From NCBI GenBank assembly GCA_016713965.1, contig JADJOC010000004.1, forward strand, positions 8,174 to 72,173: DNA of 64,000 nucleotides, read 5' to 3'. Numbering within the stretch: position 1 is the stretch's first letter; each line of letters opens with the position of its first letter. The translations under genes and the position numbers were made by a program. Shown piece after piece: positions 1 to 8,524 of this stretch. The DNA comes from Chitinophagaceae bacterium (GTDB taxonomy: Bacteria > Bacteroidota > Bacteroidia > Chitinophagales > Chitinophagaceae). The notes beneath the pieces were generated by a model, which worked only from the letters and a program-made list of their open reading frames with translations, was not told the DNA's origin and did no database searches.

Positions 1-1
1 A

Positions 2-130
2 CATAAAATGTTAACTCCGGCAGATAGAAAAGTAGGAAATACAGTGAGTAAATTTCTTAAAGAAATATTCATAAGCTTTGGTTTTGTCAAAGTGGGGAAA
101 AAAATAACTAATGGTTTAAGAGTTGAATAG
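2..130 (+). CDS. C-terminal tail of an unidentified protein (partial)
   Basis: An open frame enters the window at its left edge and ends at a TAG at 128-130. The readable tail (about 43 codons, with Met codon at 8) is lysine-rich and looks like ordinary coding sequence. I do not recognise the family. It is on the same strand as the next genes but 176 bases before the next start, so it is probably the end of a separate upstream transcription unit. Because the start lies outside the window, it could also be a short random open frame. Confidence 0.3.
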   Translation, partial: HKMLTPADRKVGNTVSKFLKEIFISFGFVKVGKKITNGLRVE

Positions 131-306
131 ACATTAAAATTATCAGTAGCTACGATTGCTGGATATTAAACCATAATTGACCAAAAGAAAAACAAAAATG
201 GTATTGGATATTTTCTATATAATCCAACAAAAAAATATGGATAGGTACTAATTATTAGCCAAGACCGAAATGAGCGGCATATTATTAAAATTAAAATTTT
301 ACAAAA

Positions 307-501
307 ATGCAAAAACAAAAAAGACTTTCGCTTGAAGAATTAAAAGCAAAGTCAAAAGGAATTGAACATCAATTAACCTTAGAAGCAGTTAGAGGTGGTT
401 ATATGAAAGCTTCACAGTGTCACCTTAGCCCATCAGGCGGGGTATTAGTCGATGAATGCACAGGAAAGCCAGTTAAGTATAACCCAGATGGTGGTTGGTA
501 G
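307..501 (+). CDS. Double-glycine-leader peptide, candidate RiPP precursor
   Basis: A 64-residue peptide. The N-terminal half is a charged, helix-prone leader (LSLEELKAKSKG near residues 7-18) ending in LEAVRGG with Gly-Gly at residues 30-31. The remaining 33 residues form a potential core with Cys38 and Cys51, several Ser, Thr and Asp, and a C-terminal DGGW. This layout matches Bacteroidota ribosomal peptide precursors cleaved after GG. The gene is followed by a strong hairpin (519-547) and then by a gene resembling HExxH-type peptide hydroxylases, the order expected when a precursor is made in excess of its enzyme. That it is modified and exported is inferred; no C39 exporter is in the window. 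Confidence 0.65.
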   Translation: MQKQKRLSLEELKAKSKGIEHQLTLEAVRGGYMKASQCHLSPSGGVLVDECTGKPVKYNPDGGW

Positions 502-518
502 TTAAAAACAAAGTGCGT

Positions 519-547
519 AATGCGAAGGAAAAATTTTCCTTCGCATT
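519..547 (+). terminator. Strong hairpin after the precursor peptide gene
   Basis: A perfect 14-base inverted repeat (arms 519-532 and 534-547, GC-rich core GCGAAGG/CCTTCGC) followed by TTTTATTA. It lies 18 bases after the peptide stop and 33 bases before the next gene. It could be a full terminator, or an attenuator giving more precursor than downstream message. Confidence 0.7.
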
Positions 548-579
548 TTATTACTTCATAATTCTTTATAAATAATTAT

Positions 580-1749
580 ATGAAATTGATTGATTTAGAA
601 ATTGACATTCCAAAAATTGAAGACAATCTTGCAAAACTGTCTGATATTACGCGATTGGAAATATTCAATACTGACGAAGAAATATTTAACAAATTAGATT
701 ATTCAAATGACAATATTTTCTTAGAGCCAAGTCTATTTTTTTTTATCTTTGAAAAGGCTAACAATTCAATTTCAATAGAATTAAAACAACTCTTATGGGG
801 ATATATTGACAATGATTATAAATCGGGAGAAATTGATATAAGTACAGATTCAGAAGGTAGGATTTATTTACCTAATCTGGGATATTTTATTTATCTGCCA
901 AATAAAAAATTGCAATTGAAATATACAAAGGAAGGGAAATATGAATTTTACAATTTAAATGAAAAGATACATCCACTGGTTTTAATTAAAAATATTTATC
1001 TCTCATCGTCAAATATTAAGCTCTGCCAACATAAAAGTAAATTTTTAGAAAATGAATGTTCTGCTACTTTTAATGAGCCGATAGAAGAAACATTAAGTAA
1101 ATACAGATCTGTTATTGATGAAAGCTGGGTAAAATTAAAAAAAATAGCCCCTAACTTTTGTTCCTTAATCCAAATGACAACCAGAGAAATTTTTTTATTT
1201 GATTGCGAAAATCAAAATTCATTTGCGGCTATGTCGTATTTTGGAGCAATTTTTATTAATGTCAATAACCAAGAAGTAAATGAAGTTTTTTTAATAGATG
1301 ATTTATCACATCAATGTGGCCATATTATTTTTTATGCTTTGGTTTTAGATGCGCAAGAATTATTTTTATGTCACCCAGGTACTCTTCTTTCTGATCTTTT
1401 TTCAATAGCTGACCCTCGTACAATTTATGATGCATTTCATGGATTGTTTACTTACACAACTGTTCTTTTTTCTCTTGAAAAGTGTTATGATAGTAACATT
1501 TTTTCTAAAATTCATCAACATGAAATTATTGGCAGAATAGGGTTTTATTTACAGAAATTCGAAATTGACTTAAATTATATGAGAAATGCGGCCATACTAT
1601 CAAAGCAAGGAGTAAGCATGTATAAAATGTTCGAAGCTGGGTTCACTTATTTATACAAAAAATTTAATCAATCCATAGCTAATTATAGTTATCAAAATCA
1701 AGATTATTTTTTTAATTATAAACAATTTAAGGCTATAAATTCTGACTAA
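580..1749 (+). CDS. aKG-HExxH-type peptide beta-hydroxylase-like protein (HQxGH variant)
   Basis: A 389-residue protein. The C-terminal half carries SHQCGH (His244 and His248) and then DPR at about 278-280 and FHGLF with His287. This spacing resembles the RiPP-modifying HExxH family (TIGR04267-like), in which two histidines of HExxH and a later histidine bind iron for 2-oxoglutarate-dependent beta-hydroxylation of precursor residues. Here the Glu of HExxH is Gln, which argues against a zinc peptidase. The N-terminal 180 residues are unassigned and could bind the leader. No signal peptide is seen, so it should be cytoplasmic. It lies directly behind the candidate precursor gene. The family call comes from remembered motif spacing and needs a profile search. 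Confidence 0.55.
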   Translation: MKLIDLEIDIPKIEDNLAKLSDITRLEIFNTDEEIFNKLDYSNDNIFLEPSLFFFIFEKANNSISIELKQLLWGYIDNDYKSGEIDISTDSEGRIYLPNLGYFIYLPNKKLQLKYTKEGKYEFYNLNEKIHPLVLIKNIYLSSSNIKLCQHKSKFLENECSATFNEPIEETLSKYRSVIDESWVKLKKIAPNFCSLIQMTTREIFLFDCENQNSFAAMSYFGAIFINVNNQEVNEVFLIDDLSHQCGHIIFYALVLDAQELFLCHPGTLLSDLFSIADPRTIYDAFHGLFTYTTVLFSLEKCYDSNIFSKIHQHEIIGRIGFYLQKFEIDLNYMRNAAILSKQGVSMYKMFEAGFTYLYKKFNQSIANYSYQNQDYFFNYKQFKAINSD

Positions 1750-1769
1750 TAAAATTATAATTAATTCAT

Positions 1770-2732
1770 ATGAAAACTTTATTTTTATTATTTTTTACCA
1801 CTTTTATAGCAATAAGGCTTTTTGCCCAGCCTGGACAAAAATTAAATTTGTTTACACAGGATATTGTCAATTTTTGGGTTGCTTATGATAGTGTGCAGAG
1901 TACGAATGATACTATTAAACAAGAAAGATTTATTCAAAAATTATATTTAGATAAAGGCACTTTAGGTGTACAATACTTAACCAATGTAGTAAGGCTTTCA
2001 GCTAAAGAATGGTTAACAACAATATTAAAATATCCTAAATTCTGGAAATCTGTAAAATCAAGTACAAATGCAGTATCCTCCAATAAAGCTGATATCGAAA
2101 ACGTAATGTATAAATTCAGCCAGCTGTATGACAAGTTTGAACAACCCGATATTTACTTCACAATAGGGTGCCTGCATCGTGGAGGTACAGTCTTTAAGAA
2201 TAATATATTAATGTGCAATGAACTTGCTACTTCTGATAAAAATACTGATGCTTCGGAATTAATTATTTTTCATCAAGAAAGGATGAAATTAAATATTAAT
2301 ATGATATTTCTCCTTGCTCACGAATGTGTGCATACTCAACAAAACCAGTCAATCGACTCTAATGTAAATTTATTAAGTCGTTGTATAAAAGAAGGATCTG
2401 CTGATTTTATTGCAGAGATACTAACAAAACAAGCACCGCCAACGGCATATATAAGTTATGGCTTTATACATGAAAAAGAAATTTGGAAAGATTTTAAGCT
2501 TGATATGTATGGAAAGAATTTTAATAAATGGCTGTTAAATGGGAGAACTTTAAAAAGTGGAATTGCTGATTTAGGCTATTTTATGGGATATGCAATTTGT
2601 CAATCATACTACAATAATTCAAAAGATAAACAGAAAGCCGTACAAGAAATTGTTGATATAGATTACTCCAACAATCAAAAAGTAGAACAATTTTTAATTA
2701 AATCTAAATATCAATATAAGTGGAAAAAATAG
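1770..2732 (+). CDS. Secreted zincin-like metalloprotease (DUF2268/GldB-like)
   Basis: A 320-residue protein with a clear N-terminal signal peptide ending near FAQ (residue 19). The motif HECVH at residues 184-188 is a zincin HExxH, and the later EGSADFIAE supplies a plausible third ligand Glu in the arrangement of predicted Zn-dependent proteases related to DUF2268 and GldB. The sequence HRGGT followed by NELA, upstream of the zinc motif, is also typical of that group. It is 20 bases after the hydroxylase-like gene and overlaps the start of the next gene, so it is co-transcribed. A role in trimming the exported peptide is possible but is inference. Confidence 0.6.
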   Translation: MKTLFLLFFTTFIAIRLFAQPGQKLNLFTQDIVNFWVAYDSVQSTNDTIKQERFIQKLYLDKGTLGVQYLTNVVRLSAKEWLTTILKYPKFWKSVKSSTNAVSSNKADIENVMYKFSQLYDKFEQPDIYFTIGCLHRGGTVFKNNILMCNELATSDKNTDASELIIFHQERMKLNINMIFLLAHECVHTQQNQSIDSNVNLLSRCIKEGSADFIAEILTKQAPPTAYISYGFIHEKEIWKDFKLDMYGKNFNKWLLNGRTLKSGIADLGYFMGYAICQSYYNNSKDKQKAVQEIVDIDYSNNQKVEQFLIKSKYQYKWKK

Positions 2733-4273
2733 CTACACTTAAGAAAATTTTAATTTCTCTTTCAATATTATTGTTATATGGCGCTCTTAGTTTTGCTCAA
2801 TCTGAGGCTACAGTTAATTACTACCAGGCAGATAGTATTTTACATAAAATATTAAAAAAATATAACGCTTATTTTTCTTATAATAAGCCGGTTGAATTTT
2901 ATTTTGAAGGGAAGGAATTTACAACAGGGCATTTTCCTGTACCTAATCAGTATGATACAGCAAATATTAAATGTACTATTACTTCATTAAATAATAAGGA
3001 TGAATTAATACATCTTGAAACTAGCGAGGTTACGGTAAAATACCATGCCTATAATCTCTTTTCAGAAGATGCTAGTTCATCTACTTACTACAATGATTCA
3101 GTTCCAAAAAGAAAAAATAAAGATTTATTACAGTTCCCATATATGTATTTGCCATATAAAGCATTGCAACTTTTACTGGAAAACAAAAATTCATTGCATT
3201 GTATAAAATCTAAAATTATTAATATACTAGGGTTTAATGATAAATCAGGAAATAAATATTATTTGTATGCTGATTCCAAAAATCAGGAAATAAAAAAAAT
3301 TGAAAGGTTAGAGCATGACGAGATATATGGCGATGTAGTACAGGAAATTATTTACTCAAATTATAAAACTATTAAAGGCTTACCAATACCATCACAAATA
3401 TTGCATAAAAAAAATAATTTTCCACAGCGTGTTTTTAACTACAAATCTTTAAATATCAACCCAACAATTGATACAATACTGATTAAAAAATACGACCCAC
3501 TATATTTTTCATCACAAATATTAGAGCAAACTCAAACAGCTTATGAATTAGATACGATTGCTCCGGGCTTATATATTCTTAAATTAAAGTTATTAAACAA
3601 CAAAGTATTAGTAGCTGAATACAAAGACTTTTTATCCATAATAGAAGCTCCCCAAAATTTAGAAACAGGTAGAAGTATTATAAAATATTTAAATGAAAAA
3701 TTTCCTACAAAAAAAATTAAATATTGCTTTGTAAGCCATCACCATCCTGATCATGCTGGAGCAATAACAGCTTTTATGGAAAACAATTCTACAATCATTA
3801 GTACAAATAAAAGCATAAACTTTTTTAAAACAATATCAAAGGGAAAATCTACCAGAATTTTAAATAATAATGATCTCGTTATTTCAAATAAAGTAAGCTA
3901 TCATATCATTGATGCTGATTCTAACAAAACCTTTTTTTCAAAAGAATATCCCTTAAAAGTATATGAAAGGGGAAAAAGTACTTTTCACACAAATGAATAT
4001 TTGTTTTTTTATTTCCCTGTCCAAAAAATCCTTTTTGTTGGTGATTTAGTATACTTTTCTGCAACTGGTGTTATTCCACAATCTAAAAGAGCATATTCAT
4101 TATTTAAACTAATTACAGAAGAGAATATTTTAGTTAATCGAATTTATACATCATTTCCACTTAATGGGGTTAAGGAATATGGAACTTTTGAAGATTTAAA
4201 AGCAGCACTTAAACAGAATTATCCGGAAATAAATAGTAAAATTACTACTAATGGTATTATTACGGCGCATTAA
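2720..4273 (+). CDS. Secreted MBL-fold metallo-hydrolase
   Basis: A 517-residue protein starting at a GTG codon that overlaps the preceding gene by 13 bases. A hydrophobic signal peptide ends near SFAQ. The C-terminal half holds the metallo-beta-lactamase signature HHHPDH at about residues 340-345, followed by the fold's typical FVGDLVYF segment. The first ~270 residues look like a lipoprotein-like beta domain seen in Bacteroidota periplasmic MBL proteins. The substrate cannot be told. Co-transcription with a RiPP-like precursor suggests a role in processing or immunity, but a general hydrolase is equally possible. Confidence 0.7.
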   Translation: MEKIATLKKILISLSILLLYGALSFAQSEATVNYYQADSILHKILKKYNAYFSYNKPVEFYFEGKEFTTGHFPVPNQYDTANIKCTITSLNNKDELIHLETSEVTVKYHAYNLFSEDASSSTYYNDSVPKRKNKDLLQFPYMYLPYKALQLLLENKNSLHCIKSKIINILGFNDKSGNKYYLYADSKNQEIKKIERLEHDEIYGDVVQEIIYSNYKTIKGLPIPSQILHKKNNFPQRVFNYKSLNINPTIDTILIKKYDPLYFSSQILEQTQTAYELDTIAPGLYILKLKLLNNKVLVAEYKDFLSIIEAPQNLETGRSIIKYLNEKFPTKKIKYCFVSHHHPDHAGAITAFMENNSTIISTNKSINFFKTISKGKSTRILNNNDLVISNKVSYHIIDADSNKTFFSKEYPLKVYERGKSTFHTNEYLFFYFPVQKILFVGDLVYFSATGVIPQSKRAYSLFKLITEENILVNRIYTSFPLNGVKEYGTFEDLKAALKQNYPEINSKITTNGIITAH

Positions 4274-4383
4274 ATGTACTAAAAACACTCATAATATAGT
4301 AATAAAAAAGTAATACTTTAGCGATGCCAAATCCATACTCCTATTAACTTCCACAAAAATAATCACTGTAAACAAAATATAAA

Positions 4384-5070
4384 ATGAAAAAATTATTTTT
4401 TAACTACATCCGCATACAAGTATTTGGTGCGGCAGCGATAGTTTTATTAATTGCTAATTCTTGTAATAAACAAAACCAACCACTAGTAGAAGAGGTAAGG
4501 GTAAGTAATGCAGCTAAATTTGATGGTCCAACAGATATAACAACAGTTAGTCGATTTAATAAAAGCGTTGGTAAACCTATTGATGGCCGCCTGGGCGATC
4601 GCTGGATTTCTAACTATGAAAAGAAGTATGGTTATAAGCAATCTTATATGCTTAACCTTGATACTTTAAAAGCTATTGTGAAGCAGCCCAATTGTGTAGG
4701 TATTTGTTTATACTATGCAAAGGATGCTAATAATAAAACTCATATTTTACCCATTGGTATAAATGTAAAAAACACAAGAATAAAAACACTTACTGTTAAT
4801 TATTCAAAGGGAAATATGAGTTGGGGTAATATAAGCTGGGCAACCGCACAGCAATGGATTGCTAAGGATGCCGGAACTGTTGATGCACATTTTTTTGGTA
4901 GCTATACTTTTGACAGGCTAAGCCAAACACCTTGCTCAACAATAAGGGTCGATTTTGCAATAGATGATAAAAACATACCGCAATTGCTATTGACCAATAC
5001 CTGCCAGGTTAATTTTTCAAAAATGTATGAGGATGACTCCAACAGGTGCCCTTCGGATTGCCCTAATTAA
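4384..5070 (+). CDS. Putative lipoprotein of unknown function
   Basis: A 228-residue protein with a hydrophobic N-terminal segment and a lipobox-like ANSC at about residues 24-27, so probably an outer-membrane or periplasmic lipoprotein. It has four further cysteines near the C-terminus (CQ, then RCPSDCPN), which may be disulphide-bonded. I do not recognise a family. It is separated from the MBL gene by 110 bases containing TACTTTAG near 4315, a possible Bacteroidota -7 element, so it may have its own promoter. It is followed after 18 bases by a polytopic membrane protein. Confidence 0.6.
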   Translation: MKKLFFNYIRIQVFGAAAIVLLIANSCNKQNQPLVEEVRVSNAAKFDGPTDITTVSRFNKSVGKPIDGRLGDRWISNYEKKYGYKQSYMLNLDTLKAIVKQPNCVGICLYYAKDANNKTHILPIGINVKNTRIKTLTVNYSKGNMSWGNISWATAQQWIAKDAGTVDAHFFGSYTFDRLSQTPCSTIRVDFAIDDKNIPQLLLTNTCQVNFSKMYEDDSNRCPSDCPN

Positions 5071-5088
5071 TTAAATTTTAATTACCCT

Positions 5089-5775
5089 ATGATCGATTTT
5101 ACAGAGATACTGAGATATGCTTCTAATCTGTCGCCTTTATTTCCTATTATTTTATTGTTTACAATAAAAAAGAAGCGTACTAAAATTATTAATATTTTTA
5201 TAGGTGTTATTCTAGTATCTTTTCTTTCTGATATTGTAGGTTTCATAATGGTAAGCAACCGTATTAACAATGCGCCCGTTTCTAATTCGTACTATATAAT
5301 CCAATTTTTTTTATTGATGTATTTTTATAACATTCAAATAAAAAATAAAAAGCTCATATATATTACAATAGTAGTTTTTATATCTTTCTGTGTTATCAAT
5401 ACAATATTTCTCCATCCCTTTAACAGGTTTCAAAGCTGGCTGCGTTTTGTTGGTGCTATTATATGTATTTTTTATGCAGTGGGGTTTTTTCGCCAGATGG
5501 CTAGGGTTGACAAAGCTGAAGGCCGGTGGATAGATAATCCGCCTATTGACCCTTTTTATCATTACCCTTTTTGGATAAATGCAGGAATTTTTTATTATTT
5601 TGCTTTTAATCTCTTCTTATTTGCCATGGATAATTTTGTTTTTACTAATCTATCAAAAGAAGTAGCAAGGACTTTTTGGGGATTCCATAATGCAAATAAT
5701 ATTATAAAAAACCTGCTCTTTGGCATCGCTGTTATTGTTTTTAAAAACAAAAATAAGTCTCCATTATTTTATTAA
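5089..5775 (+). CDS. Polytopic inner-membrane protein of unknown function
   Basis: A 228-residue protein with about seven hydrophobic segments. The N-terminal MIDFTEILRYASNLSPLFPI and a central WI..GIFYYF segment resemble Bacteroidota membrane proteins that often sit beside sensor kinases. No catalytic motif is visible. It is likely the last gene of the operon with the lipoprotein at 4384; the replication origin begins right after it. Function unknown. Confidence 0.6.
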   Translation: MIDFTEILRYASNLSPLFPIILLFTIKKKRTKIINIFIGVILVSFLSDIVGFIMVSNRINNAPVSNSYYIIQFFLLMYFYNIQIKNKKLIYITIVVFISFCVINTIFLHPFNRFQSWLRFVGAIICIFYAVGFFRQMARVDKAEGRWIDNPPIDPFYHYPFWINAGIFYYFAFNLFLFAMDNFVFTNLSKEVARTFWGFHNANNIIKNLLFGIAVIVFKNKNKSPLFY

Positions 5776-5833
5776 TAGTAGGGTAGTCTATTCTTCATTT
5801 TACGTAAGAGAATTATCATACTAATTTTAAACT

Positions 5834-6624
5834 GTTCAGTTTTTGTCCACGATACAATTTATAAGATGTAAAGTATATGAGCTATAAATGGCTGATTATG
5901 TAGCCTTTGATAAGTATTATAGACAAAATCTTAACTGAATTATAATTTCTATTTATATCATTATGGACAAAATCTTAACTTTTTTAGCCGCCGGGAGCAA
6001 TTTTCATTGTTTTAGATGATTTTTTTTCTTTTCTTTCGCATTTTTCTGACATTGTGTCGTTCTTCCACATTAATTTTCACATCATTTCAATAGAAATCCA
6101 TTGTTTGATAATAATTTGTTTAATCATTTGATTATTTGTAGGAGCGCTGAAACACTTTACCACATTGAATTATAAAGGAACATCGTGGACAAAAACTGAA
6201 CTTATGACGGACAAATTCTTAACTAGTAATGGACAAATTCTTAACTATATCAAAGACAAATTCTTAAGTGCATATTATTACAATGGACAAATTCTTAACA
6301 ATTAAAGGAATTTAGAAGGTGTTTTTATTAAAATGAATATACCATTAAGCTGAATATTTTTTATAAAACTGCTCACATTGTAAAGTTATCATGGACAAAA
6401 ACTGAACTATAATAGAATTTTACAATAAAGTTGTAGTTTCCCAGCTTAACGAGTTAATTATTAAGGACAAATTCTTAACTAGTGAAGTTATATAACCCAT
6501 ATTCTAAACCTAATATTTGGGTTCCTGGATATACTAATTGGAATAATGGACGAAATCTTAACTGTATAGCTGATTTTATTGCTTACTGTCTTTCATAATT
6601 GTTATCATGGACAAATTCTTAACT
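5834..6624. repeat. Iteron array, plasmid replication origin (oriV)
   Basis: Nine copies of a 17-bp iteron close to TGGACAAATTCTTAACT lie in the same orientation at 5920, 5964, 6208, 6230, 6253, 6284, 6464, 6547 and 6608; the last runs into the 3' end of rep. A second class, TGGACAAAAACTGAACT, occurs at 6185 and 6392 and inverted at 5834-5850. Copies at 6208, 6230 and 6253 are spaced 22-23 bases apart, roughly two helical turns. The T-rich, G-poor stretch around 6010-6150 could be the unwinding element. I found no clear DnaA box. The array abuts a Rep_3 initiator gene, so its role as oriV is well supported. Confidence 0.9.
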
Positions 6625-7681
6625 ATTGTGAAGCCTGTTCATGTTCTTTTAGTAATGATTGTATTATATAAGCTTTGGGATTATTTATTGTAGCCTTATT
6701 AGCCTTAACGTGGCCATGTAAACGAGTTAAAGTATTGGTTATCCTGGAATAATCAAATTCCTGCCCAAAAATCGGCTCTAATTGGCTTAAATCAACATCC
6801 TTAAATGAAAAATGCATCCGAAGCAAATTTTTAATATAATCTGATTGTATTTCTTTTTCTTGTTCTAATACCGGTGTTATTACTTTAAAATTTAATCCTA
6901 CAACTGTTTTCCCATCTCTTTTTTCAAAAGAAGTTTCAGCGCAATTAAACCAACAATCTGCTTTGCCTTCAAGTTCTTGTTGAACAGGTACCAATATTCT
7001 TTTCTTTAAATCTCCATAAGTAGGGTATTTATCACCTAATTGCAGCCAATCTCTAAATTCTTTAATCGACATGTAAAATCCCCCTTTTTCCTTCCAGCTT
7101 GAGATTTTTTTATAAATACGTGAAGTATATTTATTCTTTGATTGTACAGCGATTTGCAAAATAAAAGATGTATAACCTTTAGGTTTGCCATTATTATTCA
7201 TTTCAAGTTCAACCAAAAGCTTTGCTACTTCTTTTTCAATTTCTACTAACAAATCAGAATTGCGAGAAATTTCATCAGGCACACTGACCTTAAACAAGCC
7301 CTGATACCTGGTATATTTTCTTCCGGTACCCTTTTCAGTATAAGGAATACCCACTACAATACTTGCCAGCTGTTTTGCAGAAGTTCTCACATCTTTGTAT
7401 TGTTGGGGTAGGGCGATATTTTTTAGTGGAAGCACTATTTTAACAGTATTCCCTACAGTTGTAAACATTTCAAGCTGCTGGTAATTGCCGCCGTTCATGT
7501 TAAGTTTAATGGCCTCCTGCAGGTTAAACATTATAAAATTGAAAATCCTCTCTTGTATTAGCGTATAATCATATTGAGCCTCGGTAACTTTATTTGGAAT
7601 ATAAACAATATCACGCAGGCTCGGAAGTACAACTATCTTTTTTTTCTTCGCTGTTTTTTTGATTACAGTTTTTTTGGCCAT
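6623..7681 (-). CDS. repB: RepB-family (Rep_3) replication initiator
   Basis: A 352-residue protein with a lysine-rich N-terminus, then the Rep_3 winged-helix pair: LRDIVYIPNKVTEAQYDY near residue 22 and a second wing with FILQIAVQSKNKYTSRIYK near residue 175. The length fits plasmid initiators of Bacteroidota. It binds iterons as a monomer to open oriV and usually represses its own promoter as a dimer. The iterons flank its 3' end, and an inverted iteron-like site (7724-7740) lies just upstream of its start, which fits autoregulation. Confidence 0.93.
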   Translation of the reverse strand: MAKKTVIKKTAKKKKIVVLPSLRDIVYIPNKVTEAQYDYTLIQERIFNFIMFNLQEAIKLNMNGGNYQQLEMFTTVGNTVKIVLPLKNIALPQQYKDVRTSAKQLASIVVGIPYTEKGTGRKYTRYQGLFKVSVPDEISRNSDLLVEIEKEVAKLLVELEMNNNGKPKGYTSFILQIAVQSKNKYTSRIYKKISSWKEKGGFYMSIKEFRDWLQLGDKYPTYGDLKKRILVPVQQELEGKADCWFNCAETSFEKRDGKTVVGLNFKVITPVLEQEKEIQSDYIKNLLRMHFSFKDVDLSQLEPIFGQEFDYSRITNTLTRLHGHVKANKATINNPKAYIIQSLLKEHEQASQ

Positions 7682-7723
7682 TAGTAATTAATTTTAGTTT
7701 ACTATTTTATTTTCGGTGTTACC

Positions 7724-7740
7724 AGTTCAGTTTTTGTCAT
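7724..7740 (-). promoter_or_regulatory. Iteron-like operator upstream of repB
   Basis: AGTTCAGTTTTTGTCAT is the reverse complement of the second iteron class (TGGACAAAAACTGAACT, 15 of 17 positions or better). It lies 43 bases upstream of the repB start and in the opposite orientation to most iterons, as expected for a rep autorepression operator. Confidence 0.6.
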
Positions 7741-7851
7741 TGTATATTGCTAAACATTGTGAGAGCTTAATATTCTGTAGCTCTGCCAGATATATTTTCA
7801 AATATTCAATTCTCATGGCCTTCGTAACAGCCATTTTTAAGTATTCTGATG

Positions 7852-8373
7852 TTATACTTCTTGTTGATTCGCCTCTTTTTCCTTACGAATATGAGAAACA
7901 TATTTATAAAGTGTTCCTTGGCTTATTCTGGTTTTTTTTAAAATATCAGCAATAGAAAGTTCTTTATTTTGATAAAGCTGGTAAGCAGCTAATGCTGTTT
8001 TATAAGACTCATCGGTTAATCCCGGTGGCCGGCCGCCATTTTTGCCTCTGGCTCTTGATGATTTTAATCTACTCTCTGGTTTGGCTGTACTTATATTATC
8101 CTCTAAAGAAGAAAACGATACTCCTTTTGAATTAAAATCGTTTAGAAGATCAACCAGGTTACGAACATTTCCTCCAAATCTGTCAATTTTCCAAACGACA
8201 ACACTGTCGCCTTTCTTTAATTTCTTCACCAGTTTATTTAACTCAGGCCTTTCCTTAATTTCTGCGGTAACTTTTTCTTTAAATATTATTTCACAGCCTG
8301 CTTTTTTTAAAGCATCAATCTGCATATTTAAATTTTGATCTTCTATAGAACTCCAGGCATATCCGTATCTCAT
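7852..8373 (-). CDS. Serine resolvase/invertase family protein, degenerate
   Basis: A 173-residue small serine recombinase. The N-terminus reads YAWSSIEDQN where the family has YARVSTxDQN: the nucleophilic Ser is kept, but the conserved Arg is Trp. The DRLGR motif is DRFGGN, losing another catalytic Arg. Roughly 25-30 residues of the long E-helix are missing between ESRL and RARGKNGGRPP, although the C-terminal helix-turn-helix (SIADILKKTRISQGTLYKYV) is intact. It sits between repB and the toxin module, where plasmid multimer resolvases usually sit. The lost residues suggest it is inactive as a recombinase and may only bind DNA. Confidence 0.8.
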   Translation of the reverse strand: MRYGYAWSSIEDQNLNMQIDALKKAGCEIIFKEKVTAEIKERPELNKLVKKLKKGDSVVVWKIDRFGGNVRNLVDLLNDFNSKGVSFSSLEDNISTAKPESRLKSSRARGKNGGRPPGLTDESYKTALAAYQLYQNKELSIADILKKTRISQGTLYKYVSHIRKEKEANQQEV

Positions 8374-8524
8374 AACATTTGATATTTTGTATGTATTCTT
8401 AATTGTTATAAGCCTTTTTTTAATCGTGGTTTATTTTCAATACAAATGGATGAAAATTTAACTTTAAAGTCTGTTACTTGCTTTGGGGGTGCGTTTCTTA
8501 GCTTCATAAGGCCACTTACTTTAT

